From Streptomyces radicis (lineage in GTDB: Bacteria > Actinomycetota > Actinomycetes > Streptomycetales > Streptomycetaceae): a DNA stretch of 54,591 bases. The DNA lies in contig NZ_RBDY01000042.1 in NCBI RefSeq assembly GCF_003626575.1, positions 1 through 54,591 of the forward strand, read 5' to 3'. Within the stretch, counting starts at the first letter, position 1; each line of letters begins with the position of its first letter. Both the position numbers and the translations under genes were made by a program. Under the pieces are notes generated by a model, which saw only the letters and a program-made list of their open reading frames with translations, was not told the origin of the DNA and ran no database searches. Shown here in pieces: positions 1 through 7,001 of this stretch.

Positions 1-80
1 CGCCGCACCCATCCCTCGAGTGCGGCCCGTTCCTCGTCCGACAGTGTCAACTCGGCCTTGGGCCGCCCCGTCCGTGCCAT
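1..80 (-). CDS. IS630-type transposase, N-terminal end only
   Basis: The minus strand opens with ATG at 80 and reads MARTGRPKAELTLSDEERAA and on to the window edge (26 residues). This matches the usual start of actinomycete IS630 transposases: a basic MARxGRPK opening, then LSDEER and the first helix of a helix-turn-helix DNA-binding domain. The protein would bind the element ends and catalyse cut-and-paste transposition at a TA target. The catalytic DDE domain lies outside the window, so I cannot tell whether the enzyme is intact. The element end at 108-124, correctly placed upstream of the start codon, supports the call. Confidence 0.75.
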   Translation of the reverse strand, partial: MARTGRPKAELTLSDEERAALEGWVR

Positions 81-107
81 AGAGCAAGCCTATACATCTG
101 AACAGAA

Positions 108-126
108 TTCCTGACTCGGGACACTA
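108..126. mobile_element. Terminal repeat of the IS630-type element and TA target
   Basis: Read on the minus strand, TA is followed by GTGTCCCGAGTCAGG, about 45 bases upstream of the transposase start. IS630 elements insert at TA and duplicate it, and many actinomycete members begin with GTGTCCCGAGT-like ends. The sequence right of 126 is a gene fragment without a start, as expected at an insertion boundary. The partner repeat is outside the window, so the exact edge is inferred. Confidence 0.6.
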
Positions 127-225
127 GTGCGGGGCGGCGACCTGGAAGCGGCGCGGCGGCTGCTGCCCGTCGAACGGCCCTACCCGGGAGGCGCGGCGCT
201 GACCGCCCACCTCGGCGGCTCGTAG
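127..225 (+). pseudogene. 3' remnant of a gene cut by the IS insertion
   Basis: Immediately right of the IS end an open frame of 33 codons runs to TAG at 223-225 (GGDLEAARRLLPVERPYPGG is part of it). It has normal actinomycete codon use but no start codon with a ribosome site in this frame. I do not recognise the family. Its position against the TA of the IS end suggests it is the C-terminal part of a gene whose front part now lies on the other side of the element. It ends 10 bases before the end of the opposite-strand radical SAM gene. Confidence 0.45.
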
Positions 226-235
226 CGGCGCGTCC

Positions 236-1285
236 TCACAGCAGCGTCAGCTGGGTGCCCAGGGGCTCGGGCGCGGGCTCGGGCTCCGGGTCGCCGTCGT
301 CCTCGTCGGCCCGCGGCGGCCTGCGGTGCGTGCCCGGCCTGACCGGGCCCATGCCGTACTCGGCGGCCAGCTCGTGCACCTGGCCCGTGATCCGCCGCTG
401 GTACCACGTGGGGGCGTACGCGCCTCCCGCGTACAACACCTGGTACCGGCGCACCAGATCGGGGTGGTGGTGCGCGAGCCAGGCCATGAACCACTCGCGC
501 GCCCCGGGGCGCAGATGCAGCGCGAGCGGGGTCACGGACTCGGCGCCCGCCGCGGCGATCGCGCGGACCGTCTCCCGCAACTGCGCCGGGGAGTCGGTGA
601 GATAGGGGATGACAGGCGCCATCAGCACCCCGCACGGGATGCCGTGCCCGCGCAGGGCGCGGACCACGTCGAGGCGCCGCTCGGGCGCCGGGGTGCCGGG
701 CTCGACGGTGCGCCACACGGCGCGGTCCACCGAGCCGACCGAGACGGAGACGCCCACGTCGGTGACCGCCGCGGCCTGGCGGATCAGCTCGAGGTCGCGC
801 AGGATCAGCGTGCCCTTGGTGAGGATCGAGAACGGGTTCGCGTGGTCGCGCAGGGCGGCGATGATGCCGGGCATGAGGCGGTAGCGGCCCTCGGCGCGCT
901 GGTAGCAGTCGACGTTGGTGCCCATGGCGATGTGCTCGCCGCGCCAGCGCGTGGCGCGGAGCTCGCGGCGGAGCAGCTCGGGCGCGTTGACCTTCACGAC
1001 GATCTGGGTGTCGAACCCGATGCCCGTGTCGAGGTCCAGATAGCTGTGCGTCTTGCGGGCGAAGCAGTACACGCAGGCGTGGCTGCACCCGCGGTAGGGG
1101 TTGACGGTCCAGGTGAACGGCATCCGGGAGGCGCCGGGGACTCGGTTCACCAGGGAGCGGGCCCGCACCTCGTGGAAGGTGATCCCGCGGAATTCGGGGG
1201 TGTCGAACGTCCGGGTCACGACGTCCGTGCCGAAGAGGGCGGGGGCGGTGGCCGGTGATCCCTCGCTCAGCTGGTTCCAGCGCAT
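236..1285 (-). CDS. Rv2578c-type radical SAM protein
   Basis: A 349-residue radical SAM enzyme of the Rv2578c / SplB-like group. The cluster motif reads GCSHACVYC, giving Cys67, Cys71 and Cys74 as ligands of the 4Fe-4S cluster that cleaves S-adenosylmethionine. The substrate is not known for this family; relatedness to spore photoproduct lyase suggests DNA repair or nucleic acid chemistry. I chose the ATG at 1285 (MRWNQLSEG) because GAGGAG lies six bases upstream. Longer starts would run into the LexA-like box at 1317-1330. It is transcribed divergently from the SRPBCC gene. From memory, the M. tuberculosis orthologue has been listed among LexA-controlled genes, which fits the box. Confidence 0.88.
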   Translation of the reverse strand: MRWNQLSEGSPATAPALFGTDVVTRTFDTPEFRGITFHEVRARSLVNRVPGASRMPFTWTVNPYRGCSHACVYCFARKTHSYLDLDTGIGFDTQIVVKVNAPELLRRELRATRWRGEHIAMGTNVDCYQRAEGRYRLMPGIIAALRDHANPFSILTKGTLILRDLELIRQAAAVTDVGVSVSVGSVDRAVWRTVEPGTPAPERRLDVVRALRGHGIPCGVLMAPVIPYLTDSPAQLRETVRAIAAAGAESVTPLALHLRPGAREWFMAWLAHHHPDLVRRYQVLYAGGAYAPTWYQRRITGQVHELAAEYGMGPVRPGTHRRPPRADEDDGDPEPEPAPEPLGTQLTLL

Positions 1286-1316
1286 GGGCATCTCCTCGCT
1301 GCTGTCGTACCCGAAT

Positions 1317-1330
1317 AGAACACATGTTCG
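1317..1330. promoter_or_regulatory. LexA (SOS) box
   Basis: AGAACACATGTTCG matches the Gram-positive/actinobacterial SOS consensus CGAACRNRYGTTCG at 13 of 14 positions (the first base differs). It sits 31 bases upstream of the chosen start of the radical SAM gene and between two divergent genes. This is where LexA would block a promoter until DNA damage. Which of the two genes it controls is inferred; the family of the left gene favours that one. Confidence 0.65.
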
Positions 1331-1434
1331 CAGCGAGGCTGTCAACCCGGATCCCGCCGCCCCGGTGGCCCGCGCCCCCGCGCGGCACTGACAGACTGGG
1401 CCGCCACGTTCCTCAACAGGCAGGAGAACAAGGC

Positions 1435-1887
1435 ATGGCGCTGGTCGAGGTCGTAGCGCGGCGGGACATCAAGGCCGAGCCGGACGACGTGCTCGACGCG
1501 ATCGCGGACTACAAGGAGGTGCACCCGAAGCTGCTGCCCGAGCAGTTCACGGATTACGAGGTCCGCGAGGGGGGCGACGGCGAGGGCACGGTGCTGTACC
1601 TCAAGCTCCAGGCGACCTCCCGCCGGGTGCGGGAGTGCCTGCTCGACGTCACCGAGCCACGGGACGACACGCTGGTGGAGACCGACCGCAACTCCACGCT
1701 CGTCACCACCTGGACCGTGGTGCCCGTCGCCGAGGGCGGCACCGGGCAGGCGCGCGTGACCATCCAGACCACCTGGGAGGGCGCCGGGGGCGTGGGCGGC
1801 TTCTTCGAACGCCTCTTCGCGCCCCGCGCGCTCAAGGCCATCTACGACCAGGTCCTGGCCAACCTCGCCACCGAGACGGAGAAGTAG
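1435..1887 (+). CDS. SRPBCC family protein (polyketide cyclase/dehydrase-like)
   Basis: A 150-residue single-domain protein that starts MALVEVVARRDIKAEPDDVL and shows the pattern of SRPBCC (START-like) folds. An N-terminal beta strand is followed by a pair of helices with the DY-KEVHPKLLP segment. A run of beta strands comes next, and a long C-terminal helix (APRALKAIYDQVLANLA) closes the cavity. Such proteins bind hydrophobic ligands or lipids; the ligand here cannot be told. AGGAG at 1422-1426 places the ATG at 1435. It is followed by a strong hairpin at 1936-1958, so it appears to be transcribed alone. Confidence 0.75.
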   Translation: MALVEVVARRDIKAEPDDVLDAIADYKEVHPKLLPEQFTDYEVREGGDGEGTVLYLKLQATSRRVRECLLDVTEPRDDTLVETDRNSTLVTTWTVVPVAEGGTGQARVTIQTTWEGAGGVGGFFERLFAPRALKAIYDQVLANLATETEK

Positions 1888-1935
1888 CCCCACACCCGGC
1901 TCCCCCTCAGGGGCTCCGATCGCGACGTACACCGT

Positions 1936-1958
1936 GCCCGGCGCCGAAGGCGCCGGGC
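1936..1958 (+). terminator. Hairpin terminator after the SRPBCC gene
   Basis: GCCCGGCGCC, loop GAA, GGCGCCGGGC: a perfect 10-bp GC stem 49 bases after the stop. It has no T tail, as is common in actinomycetes. Just behind it a 16-bp unit (GGCTCCTGTGCGTCCT) is repeated twice in tandem at about 1956-1988. The rest of the gap up to 2182 holds nothing else I can name. Confidence 0.6.
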
Positions 1959-2182
1959 TCCTGTGCGTCCTGGCTCCTGTGCGTCCTGACCCCGTGGGGG
2001 AGTCGGAGCGCGCCGGGGAGCGCGACGGCCGACGCGCGCCGCCCATCGGGCCAACGCGCCCGGGGCGTGGAAGCGCCCCCCGGCGCGCGGTCACGCGGTC
2101 ACGCGGGCGCCCTCGGGTTCGCCTGCGACGGGGGCCCATGGGCGCGTACCGTGGAGGGGCTCCAGGCCCGGAAGGAGAGACG

Positions 2183-4738
2183 GTGGCATCCCATCCCGCC
2201 CACCAGGAACCCGTGCGTCAACGGCCTGAGGACCCCGAGGCGTTACCCCCGACCACCGCCTCGGGCCGCGTCCCGCTCGCCGTCATCGTCGTCGACGGCG
2301 CGGGCCTGGTCTCGCACTGGAGCATCGGCGCCCGCCGCCTCTTCGGGCTGGCCGCCGACGAGGCGGTGGGCCGCCCGGCCACCGAGATCATGCCCGTCTC
2401 CGGCGTCATCGACCGCGCCGCCGAGCTCGCGGAGGCGGGCGCCGAGCCGCCCGACCCGAAGGACCCCACCACCGCAGCGCTCGGCCGCCTCGACCCCGAG
2501 GCGCGGGTCGACGTGCTGTTCGGCGCGGACACCGCCGAGCTGACCCAGCCGACCTCGGGCCGCTTCTGGACCCGCCACCCCGAGCGCGACCGCTGCCCGA
2601 GCGACGTCCTGTGGTGGGTGTACCCCCTGCGCGGCCCCGGCGGCGCCCGCGTCCTGGTGCTCGCCGCCGACGGCAGCGGGCTGCGGCCCGACGCCGACGA
2701 CGAGCCGGGCGAGCGCGTCGCGGCCGCGTTCGCCGCCCACACCGACTTCGCCGAGGCCGCCGAGCTGGCCAAGCGGCTCCCCGAGATCCTGCCCCGGATG
2801 AGCCCGGCGGAGGGCGGCCGCATCGCGGCCCAGGTCCTCCGACTCGGCTACCCGGTCCTGGAGTTCAGCCGGAGCACACGCGTTCCCGTCACCCCCGACT
2901 GGGGCGTGCCCCGGCGCGTGACCCGGCGTGCGCGGCTGCTGCGCGCCGCCGAGGAGGCCAGGGCCGCCGCGGACGACGAGGCGGTCGCCGCGGCCGAGGC
3001 CGAGCTGCTCTCCGACCTCGAGCACGCCGCCGCGCGTGAGCGCCTCGAGTTCCTCAACGAGGTCAGCGCCCGCATCGGCTCCTCCCTCGACCTGCATCGC
3101 ACCCTCACCGAGATCAGCCGCGCCGTGGTGCCTCGGTTCGGCGACGCAGTGGGCACCTATCTGCGCGAAGAGGTCGTCGCGGGCGAGCGGTTCGCCGACG
3201 GGCCGCCCTTCGCCTCGACCCTCTGGCACCGCGTCACGATCGAGCACGACGACGAGCCGGGCCGCTGGGACGACGTCGTGCCCGTGGGGGAGTCGACGAC
3301 GCTGCCCGTTCAGACGCCGTTCTTCCGCTGCATGGTCACCGGCGAGCCGATCCTGGTGCCGCGCGTCACCCAGGAGATGGGCGACGCCATCGCCTCCCGC
3401 TTCGAGAAGCGCGACCTGCGCCCCCTCCTCACCCACCGCTCGATGCTGGTGCTGCCGCTCACGGCGCGCCGGGTGGTGCTCGGCTTCATGGTCCTGCTGC
3501 GGCACGCCGACCGCGACGCGTTCGACGACATGGACCGCTCCACCGGCGCGCAGCTGGCCGCGCGCGCCGGGCTGGTGCTCGACAACGCCCGGCTGTACAC
3601 GCTCCAGGAGTCGCTGGCCGACACGCTCCAGGACAGCGTGCCGCCCCGCGTCACGCGCAGGATGGCGGGCTGCGAGACCGCGACCCGCTATCTGCCGGGC
3701 ACCCGGCTCGGCCGGGTCGGCGGCGACTGGTTCGACACCATCAGGCTGCCGGGCTGCCGCACCGCGCTGGTCGTCGGCGACGTGATGGGCCACGGGATCC
3801 ACTCCGCCGCGATGATGGGCCAGCTGCGCACCGCCGTGCGCACCATGGCCGCGCTCGGCACCGAGCCCGTCCATGTGCTGCGCGGCCTCGACGACCTCGC
3901 CCAGCGGCTCGGCGACCACTACCTCGCCACATGCCTCTACGCCGTCTACGACCCGGTCGGATCCGAGCTCCAGCTGACCAACGCCGGTCACGTTCCGCCC
4001 GTTCTCGTGCGCGCCGCCGATGGCCGGGGCGAGCTGCTCGACCTGCCGACCGGCGCGCCCATCGGCGTCGGGCGCGTGGCGTTCGGGACCGTCACCGTGC
4101 CCGTCGCGCCGGGCGACCGCCTGGTGATGTGCACCGACGGCCTGGTCGAGGTCAGGGGCCGGGACATCGGCGTCGGCCTCGCCGCGCTGTGCGAGTCCGC
4201 CGCCCACCCGGCCGCCTCGATGGACGACGCGTGCGACACGATCATCCGCGCGCTCGCCGCCGCGACCGCGCCCGCCGAGCGCAAGGACGACGTGGCGCTG
4301 CTCATGGCGCGGCTCGGCGGGATGCCGCGGGGCGACGTGGCCACCTGGCACTTCGACGCCGAGCCCGCCCAGGTCACGCGCGCCCGCCGCCTGGTCGTCG
4401 AGCGGCTGGCGAGCTGGGGCCTCGGCCACCTCGCGGACACCACGGAGCTGCTGGTCAGCGAGGTGCTGACGAACGCCGTGCGGCACGCGGCCCGCGGCCC
4501 TGTCCGGGTGCGCCTGGTGCGGGCCGACGCGCTGCTGTGCGAGGTCACCGACCACGGTCCCGAGCTCCCGGTGCTGCGCGACGCCGCGCCCGACGACGAG
4601 GCGGGGCGCGGCCTCGCCGTCGTCAGCCGGCTGGCCAGGGCGTGGGGCACGAGCCGCGCGGGCCGGGGCAAGACCGTCTGGTTCGAGCAGTCCGTCGGCC
4701 CCGCCGCACCCGAGCCCGCCCCCGGGAGTCGCCGTTGA
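2183..4738 (+). CDS. PAS-GAF-SpoIIE phosphatase with C-terminal HATPase domain
   Basis: A soluble regulator of 851 residues. Domains in order: a PAS-like sensor (about 30-75); a middle region ending in an Ala/Glu-rich, probably coiled helix (about 240-290); a GAF domain (about 290-470); a PP2C/SpoIIE phosphatase (about 480-710, with VGGDWFD near 512, VGDVMGHG near 530 and DDVALL near 702); and a GHKL ATPase of the anti-sigma-factor kinase type (about 720-840, N-box SEVLTNAVRHA, G-box GRGLAVV). In the families known, the phosphatase dephosphorylates an anti-anti-sigma factor and the kinase phosphorylates it or binds sigma, so one protein carries both activities. The GTG at 2183 is chosen because AAGGAGAG precedes it. 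The sigma partner is not in the window. Confidence 0.9.
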   Translation: MASHPAHQEPVRQRPEDPEALPPTTASGRVPLAVIVVDGAGLVSHWSIGARRLFGLAADEAVGRPATEIMPVSGVIDRAAELAEAGAEPPDPKDPTTAALGRLDPEARVDVLFGADTAELTQPTSGRFWTRHPERDRCPSDVLWWVYPLRGPGGARVLVLAADGSGLRPDADDEPGERVAAAFAAHTDFAEAAELAKRLPEILPRMSPAEGGRIAAQVLRLGYPVLEFSRSTRVPVTPDWGVPRRVTRRARLLRAAEEARAAADDEAVAAAEAELLSDLEHAAARERLEFLNEVSARIGSSLDLHRTLTEISRAVVPRFGDAVGTYLREEVVAGERFADGPPFASTLWHRVTIEHDDEPGRWDDVVPVGESTTLPVQTPFFRCMVTGEPILVPRVTQEMGDAIASRFEKRDLRPLLTHRSMLVLPLTARRVVLGFMVLLRHADRDAFDDMDRSTGAQLAARAGLVLDNARLYTLQESLADTLQDSVPPRVTRRMAGCETATRYLPGTRLGRVGGDWFDTIRLPGCRTALVVGDVMGHGIHSAAMMGQLRTAVRTMAALGTEPVHVLRGLDDLAQRLGDHYLATCLYAVYDPVGSELQLTNAGHVPPVLVRAADGRGELLDLPTGAPIGVGRVAFGTVTVPVAPGDRLVMCTDGLVEVRGRDIGVGLAALCESAAHPAASMDDACDTIIRALAAATAPAERKDDVALLMARLGGMPRGDVATWHFDAEPAQVTRARRLVVERLASWGLGHLADTTELLVSEVLTNAVRHAARGPVRVRLVRADALLCEVTDHGPELPVLRDAAPDDEAGRGLAVVSRLARAWGTSRAGRGKTVWFEQSVGPAAPEPAPGSRR

Positions 4739-4778
4739 TCTGGCTGGTGGTCAGGCCCGCCGGGTAACGTGACGCTCC

Positions 4779-5615
4779 ATGACCAGGATCCTGATCTCGG
4801 CCGACATGGAAGGGGCCACCGGCGTCACCTGGCCCGCCGACTGCCTGCCGGGCACTCCCGAGTGGCAGCGCTGCCGCCCGATGTTCACGTCCGACGTCAA
4901 CGCCGCGATCGTCGGCTTCCTCGACGGCGGCGCCGACTCCGTCCTGGTCAACGAGGCGCACATGACCATGCGGAACCTCCTGCTCGAACAGCTCGACGAC
5001 CGCGCCGAGATGCTGACGGGCCGCCACAAGGCGCTGAGCATGGTCGAGGGCGTCCAGCGCGGCGACGTGGACGGCATCGCGTTCGTCGGCTACCACACGG
5101 GCGCGGGCGACGAGGGCGTGCTGGCCCACACCTACCTCGGGAACTCACTGACCGGCGTCTTCGTCGACGGCGTCCGCGCGAGCGAGGGCCTGCTCAACTC
5201 CCTGGTCGCCGCCGAGTACGGCACCCCGGTCGTCCTGGTCACCGGCGACGACCGCGCGTGCGCCGACGCCCGCGGGTACGCGCCGCACGCGCGCACGGTC
5301 GCCGTCAAGGACTATGTGTCGCGTTACGCCGCCGTCTGCCGCACCCCCGCGCGCACGGCCGGTGACATCCGCGCCGCCGCGGCCGAGGCCGTCGCCCTCG
5401 CGGTGCGCCACGAGCCGGCGGGGCCCAGGCCGCGTACCGTCGAGATCGAGTTCGACGCCGAGCACCTGGCGGGCGCCGCCACGGTCGTCCCAGGGGTGGA
5501 GCAGACCGGGCCGCGCCGGGTGGCGTACACCGCGCCCGACATGTACGAGGGAATCCGCTGCTTCAAGGCGGTCACGACACTGGTATCCGCGGCGGTGGAG
5601 GAATGGTATGGCTGA
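4779..5615 (+). CDS. M55 family metallopeptidase (DppA-like D-aminopeptidase)
   Basis: 278 residues, beginning MTRILISADMEGATGV. The D9-x-E11-G motif, the NEAHM segment (near 58-62) and the GYHTGAG segment (near 104-110) correspond to the zinc ligands of DppA, a decameric enzyme that cleaves D-Ala-containing di- and tripeptides. The likely job is trimming D-amino-acid peptides, for example from peptidoglycan. It starts 40 bases after the SpoIIE gene and its last 8 bases overlap the M20 peptidase start, so translation of the two is probably coupled. Substrate specificity is inferred from the family only. Confidence 0.88.
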   Translation: MTRILISADMEGATGVTWPADCLPGTPEWQRCRPMFTSDVNAAIVGFLDGGADSVLVNEAHMTMRNLLLEQLDDRAEMLTGRHKALSMVEGVQRGDVDGIAFVGYHTGAGDEGVLAHTYLGNSLTGVFVDGVRASEGLLNSLVAAEYGTPVVLVTGDDRACADARGYAPHARTVAVKDYVSRYAAVCRTPARTAGDIRAAAAEAVALAVRHEPAGPRPRTVEIEFDAEHLAGAATVVPGVEQTGPRRVAYTAPDMYEGIRCFKAVTTLVSAAVEEWYG

Positions 5616-6963
5616 GGCGAACGCCCCCCACATCGACGACTCGGCGCTCGAGGAGGCGGTCCGCTTCACGTCGGACCTGATCCGCCTCGACACCACCAAC
5701 CGCGGCGGCGGCGACGGGGTCGAGCGCCCGGCGGCCGAGTATGTGGCGGCCCTCCTCGCCGAGGTCGGCATCGAGCCCCTGCTGCTCGAGAAGGCGCCGC
5801 GGCGCACCAACGTCGTCGCGCGCGTCCAGGGGACCGACCCCGCCGCCCCCGCGCTGCTGGTGCACGGGCACCTCGACGTCGTGCCCGCCGACCCGGCCGA
5901 GTGGGCGGTCCACCCGTTCTCCGGCGAGATCCGCGACGGCGTGGTCTGGGGCAGGGGCGCGGTGGACATGAAGGACTCCGACGCCATGGTGCTCGCCGTG
6001 GTCCGCGCGTGGGCCAGGGCCGGGGTGCGGCCGCGGCGCGACATCGTGCTGGCGTTCACCGCGGACGAGGAGGACACCGCGCAGTTCGGCTCGGGCTTCC
6101 TGGTGGCCAGCCGCCCCGAGCTGTTCGACGGCTGCACCGAGGCCATCGGCGAATCGGGCGCGTTCACCTTCCACCCGGGCGACGGGCGCCGCATCTACCC
6201 GCTGGCCGCGGGGGAGCGCGGCACCGCGTGGCTGCGGCTGACCGCCCGCGGGCGGGCCGGGCACGGGTCCAAGATCAACCACGCCAACGCCGTCACCCGC
6301 GTCGCCGCCGCCGTCACCCGCATCGGCGAGCACACGTGGCCCGTCCGGCTCAGCCCCACCGTCCGCGCCGCGCTCACCGAGCTCGCCGCGGTCTACGACG
6401 TGCCGCTGCCCGACCTGGACACCGCGGAGCCCGCGCGCCTCGCCGACGCGGTCGACGGCCTGCTCGCGCGCCTCGGCCCGGCCGCCGCGCTCGTCGCCCC
6501 CACCGTCAGGAACAGCGCCAACCCCACGATGCTGTCCGCCGGTTACAAGGTGAACGTCATCCCCGGCAGCGCCACCGCGCAGGTGGACGGGCGGGTGCTG
6601 CCGGGCGGCGAGGAGGAGTTCGCCGCGACCCTCGACCGGCTGACCGGGCCCGAGGTGGACTGGGAGCACGTCCACCATGAGATCCCGCTCCAGGCGCCGG
6701 TGGACGCGCCGGCGTACGCCGTCATGCGGGACGCGCTGCTGCACTTCGACCCCGGCGCGCACATCATCCCCTACTGCATGTCGGGCGGCACGGACGCCAA
6801 GCAGTTCTCGCGCCTCGGCGTCGTCGGCTACGGCTTCATGCCGCTGCGGCTGCCCGAGGGCTTCGACTACCAGGCGATGTTCCACGGCGTGGACGAACGC
6901 GTCCCCGTCGACGCCCTCCACTTCGGCACCCGCGTTCTCGACCGCGCCCTGCGCGCCCTGTGA
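5608..6963 (+). CDS. M20 family metallopeptidase
   Basis: A cytosolic zinc hydrolase of 451 residues. The co-catalytic motifs are visible: HGHLDVVP (near 86-93), GRGAVDMKDSD (near 114-124) and the catalytic TADEED (near 150-155). A dimerisation lid domain lies between about 200 and 330. M20 enzymes cleave dipeptides, deacylate amino acids or remove succinyl groups; the exact substrate cannot be read off. The ATG at 5608 lies inside the end of the M55 gene (ATGGCTGA). Its stop overlaps a GTG of the next frame, so the three peptidase genes form one operon. Confidence 0.9.
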   Translation: MAEANAPHIDDSALEEAVRFTSDLIRLDTTNRGGGDGVERPAAEYVAALLAEVGIEPLLLEKAPRRTNVVARVQGTDPAAPALLVHGHLDVVPADPAEWAVHPFSGEIRDGVVWGRGAVDMKDSDAMVLAVVRAWARAGVRPRRDIVLAFTADEEDTAQFGSGFLVASRPELFDGCTEAIGESGAFTFHPGDGRRIYPLAAGERGTAWLRLTARGRAGHGSKINHANAVTRVAAAVTRIGEHTWPVRLSPTVRAALTELAAVYDVPLPDLDTAEPARLADAVDGLLARLGPAAALVAPTVRNSANPTMLSAGYKVNVIPGSATAQVDGRVLPGGEEEFAATLDRLTGPEVDWEHVHHEIPLQAPVDAPAYAVMRDALLHFDPGAHIIPYCMSGGTDAKQFSRLGVVGYGFMPLRLPEGFDYQAMFHGVDERVPVDALHFGTRVLDRALRAL

Positions 6964-7001
6964 CGCCCCGCACCGCTCGTCCCCACGCAACGGGAGGCCC
7001 C

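Noticed and set aside
2243..4555. A long minus-strand frame opposite the SpoIIE-type gene
   Set aside because: The composition (Gly, Arg, His, Ala) and the lack of any motif mark it as an antisense shadow; the plus strand encodes a clear multidomain protein.
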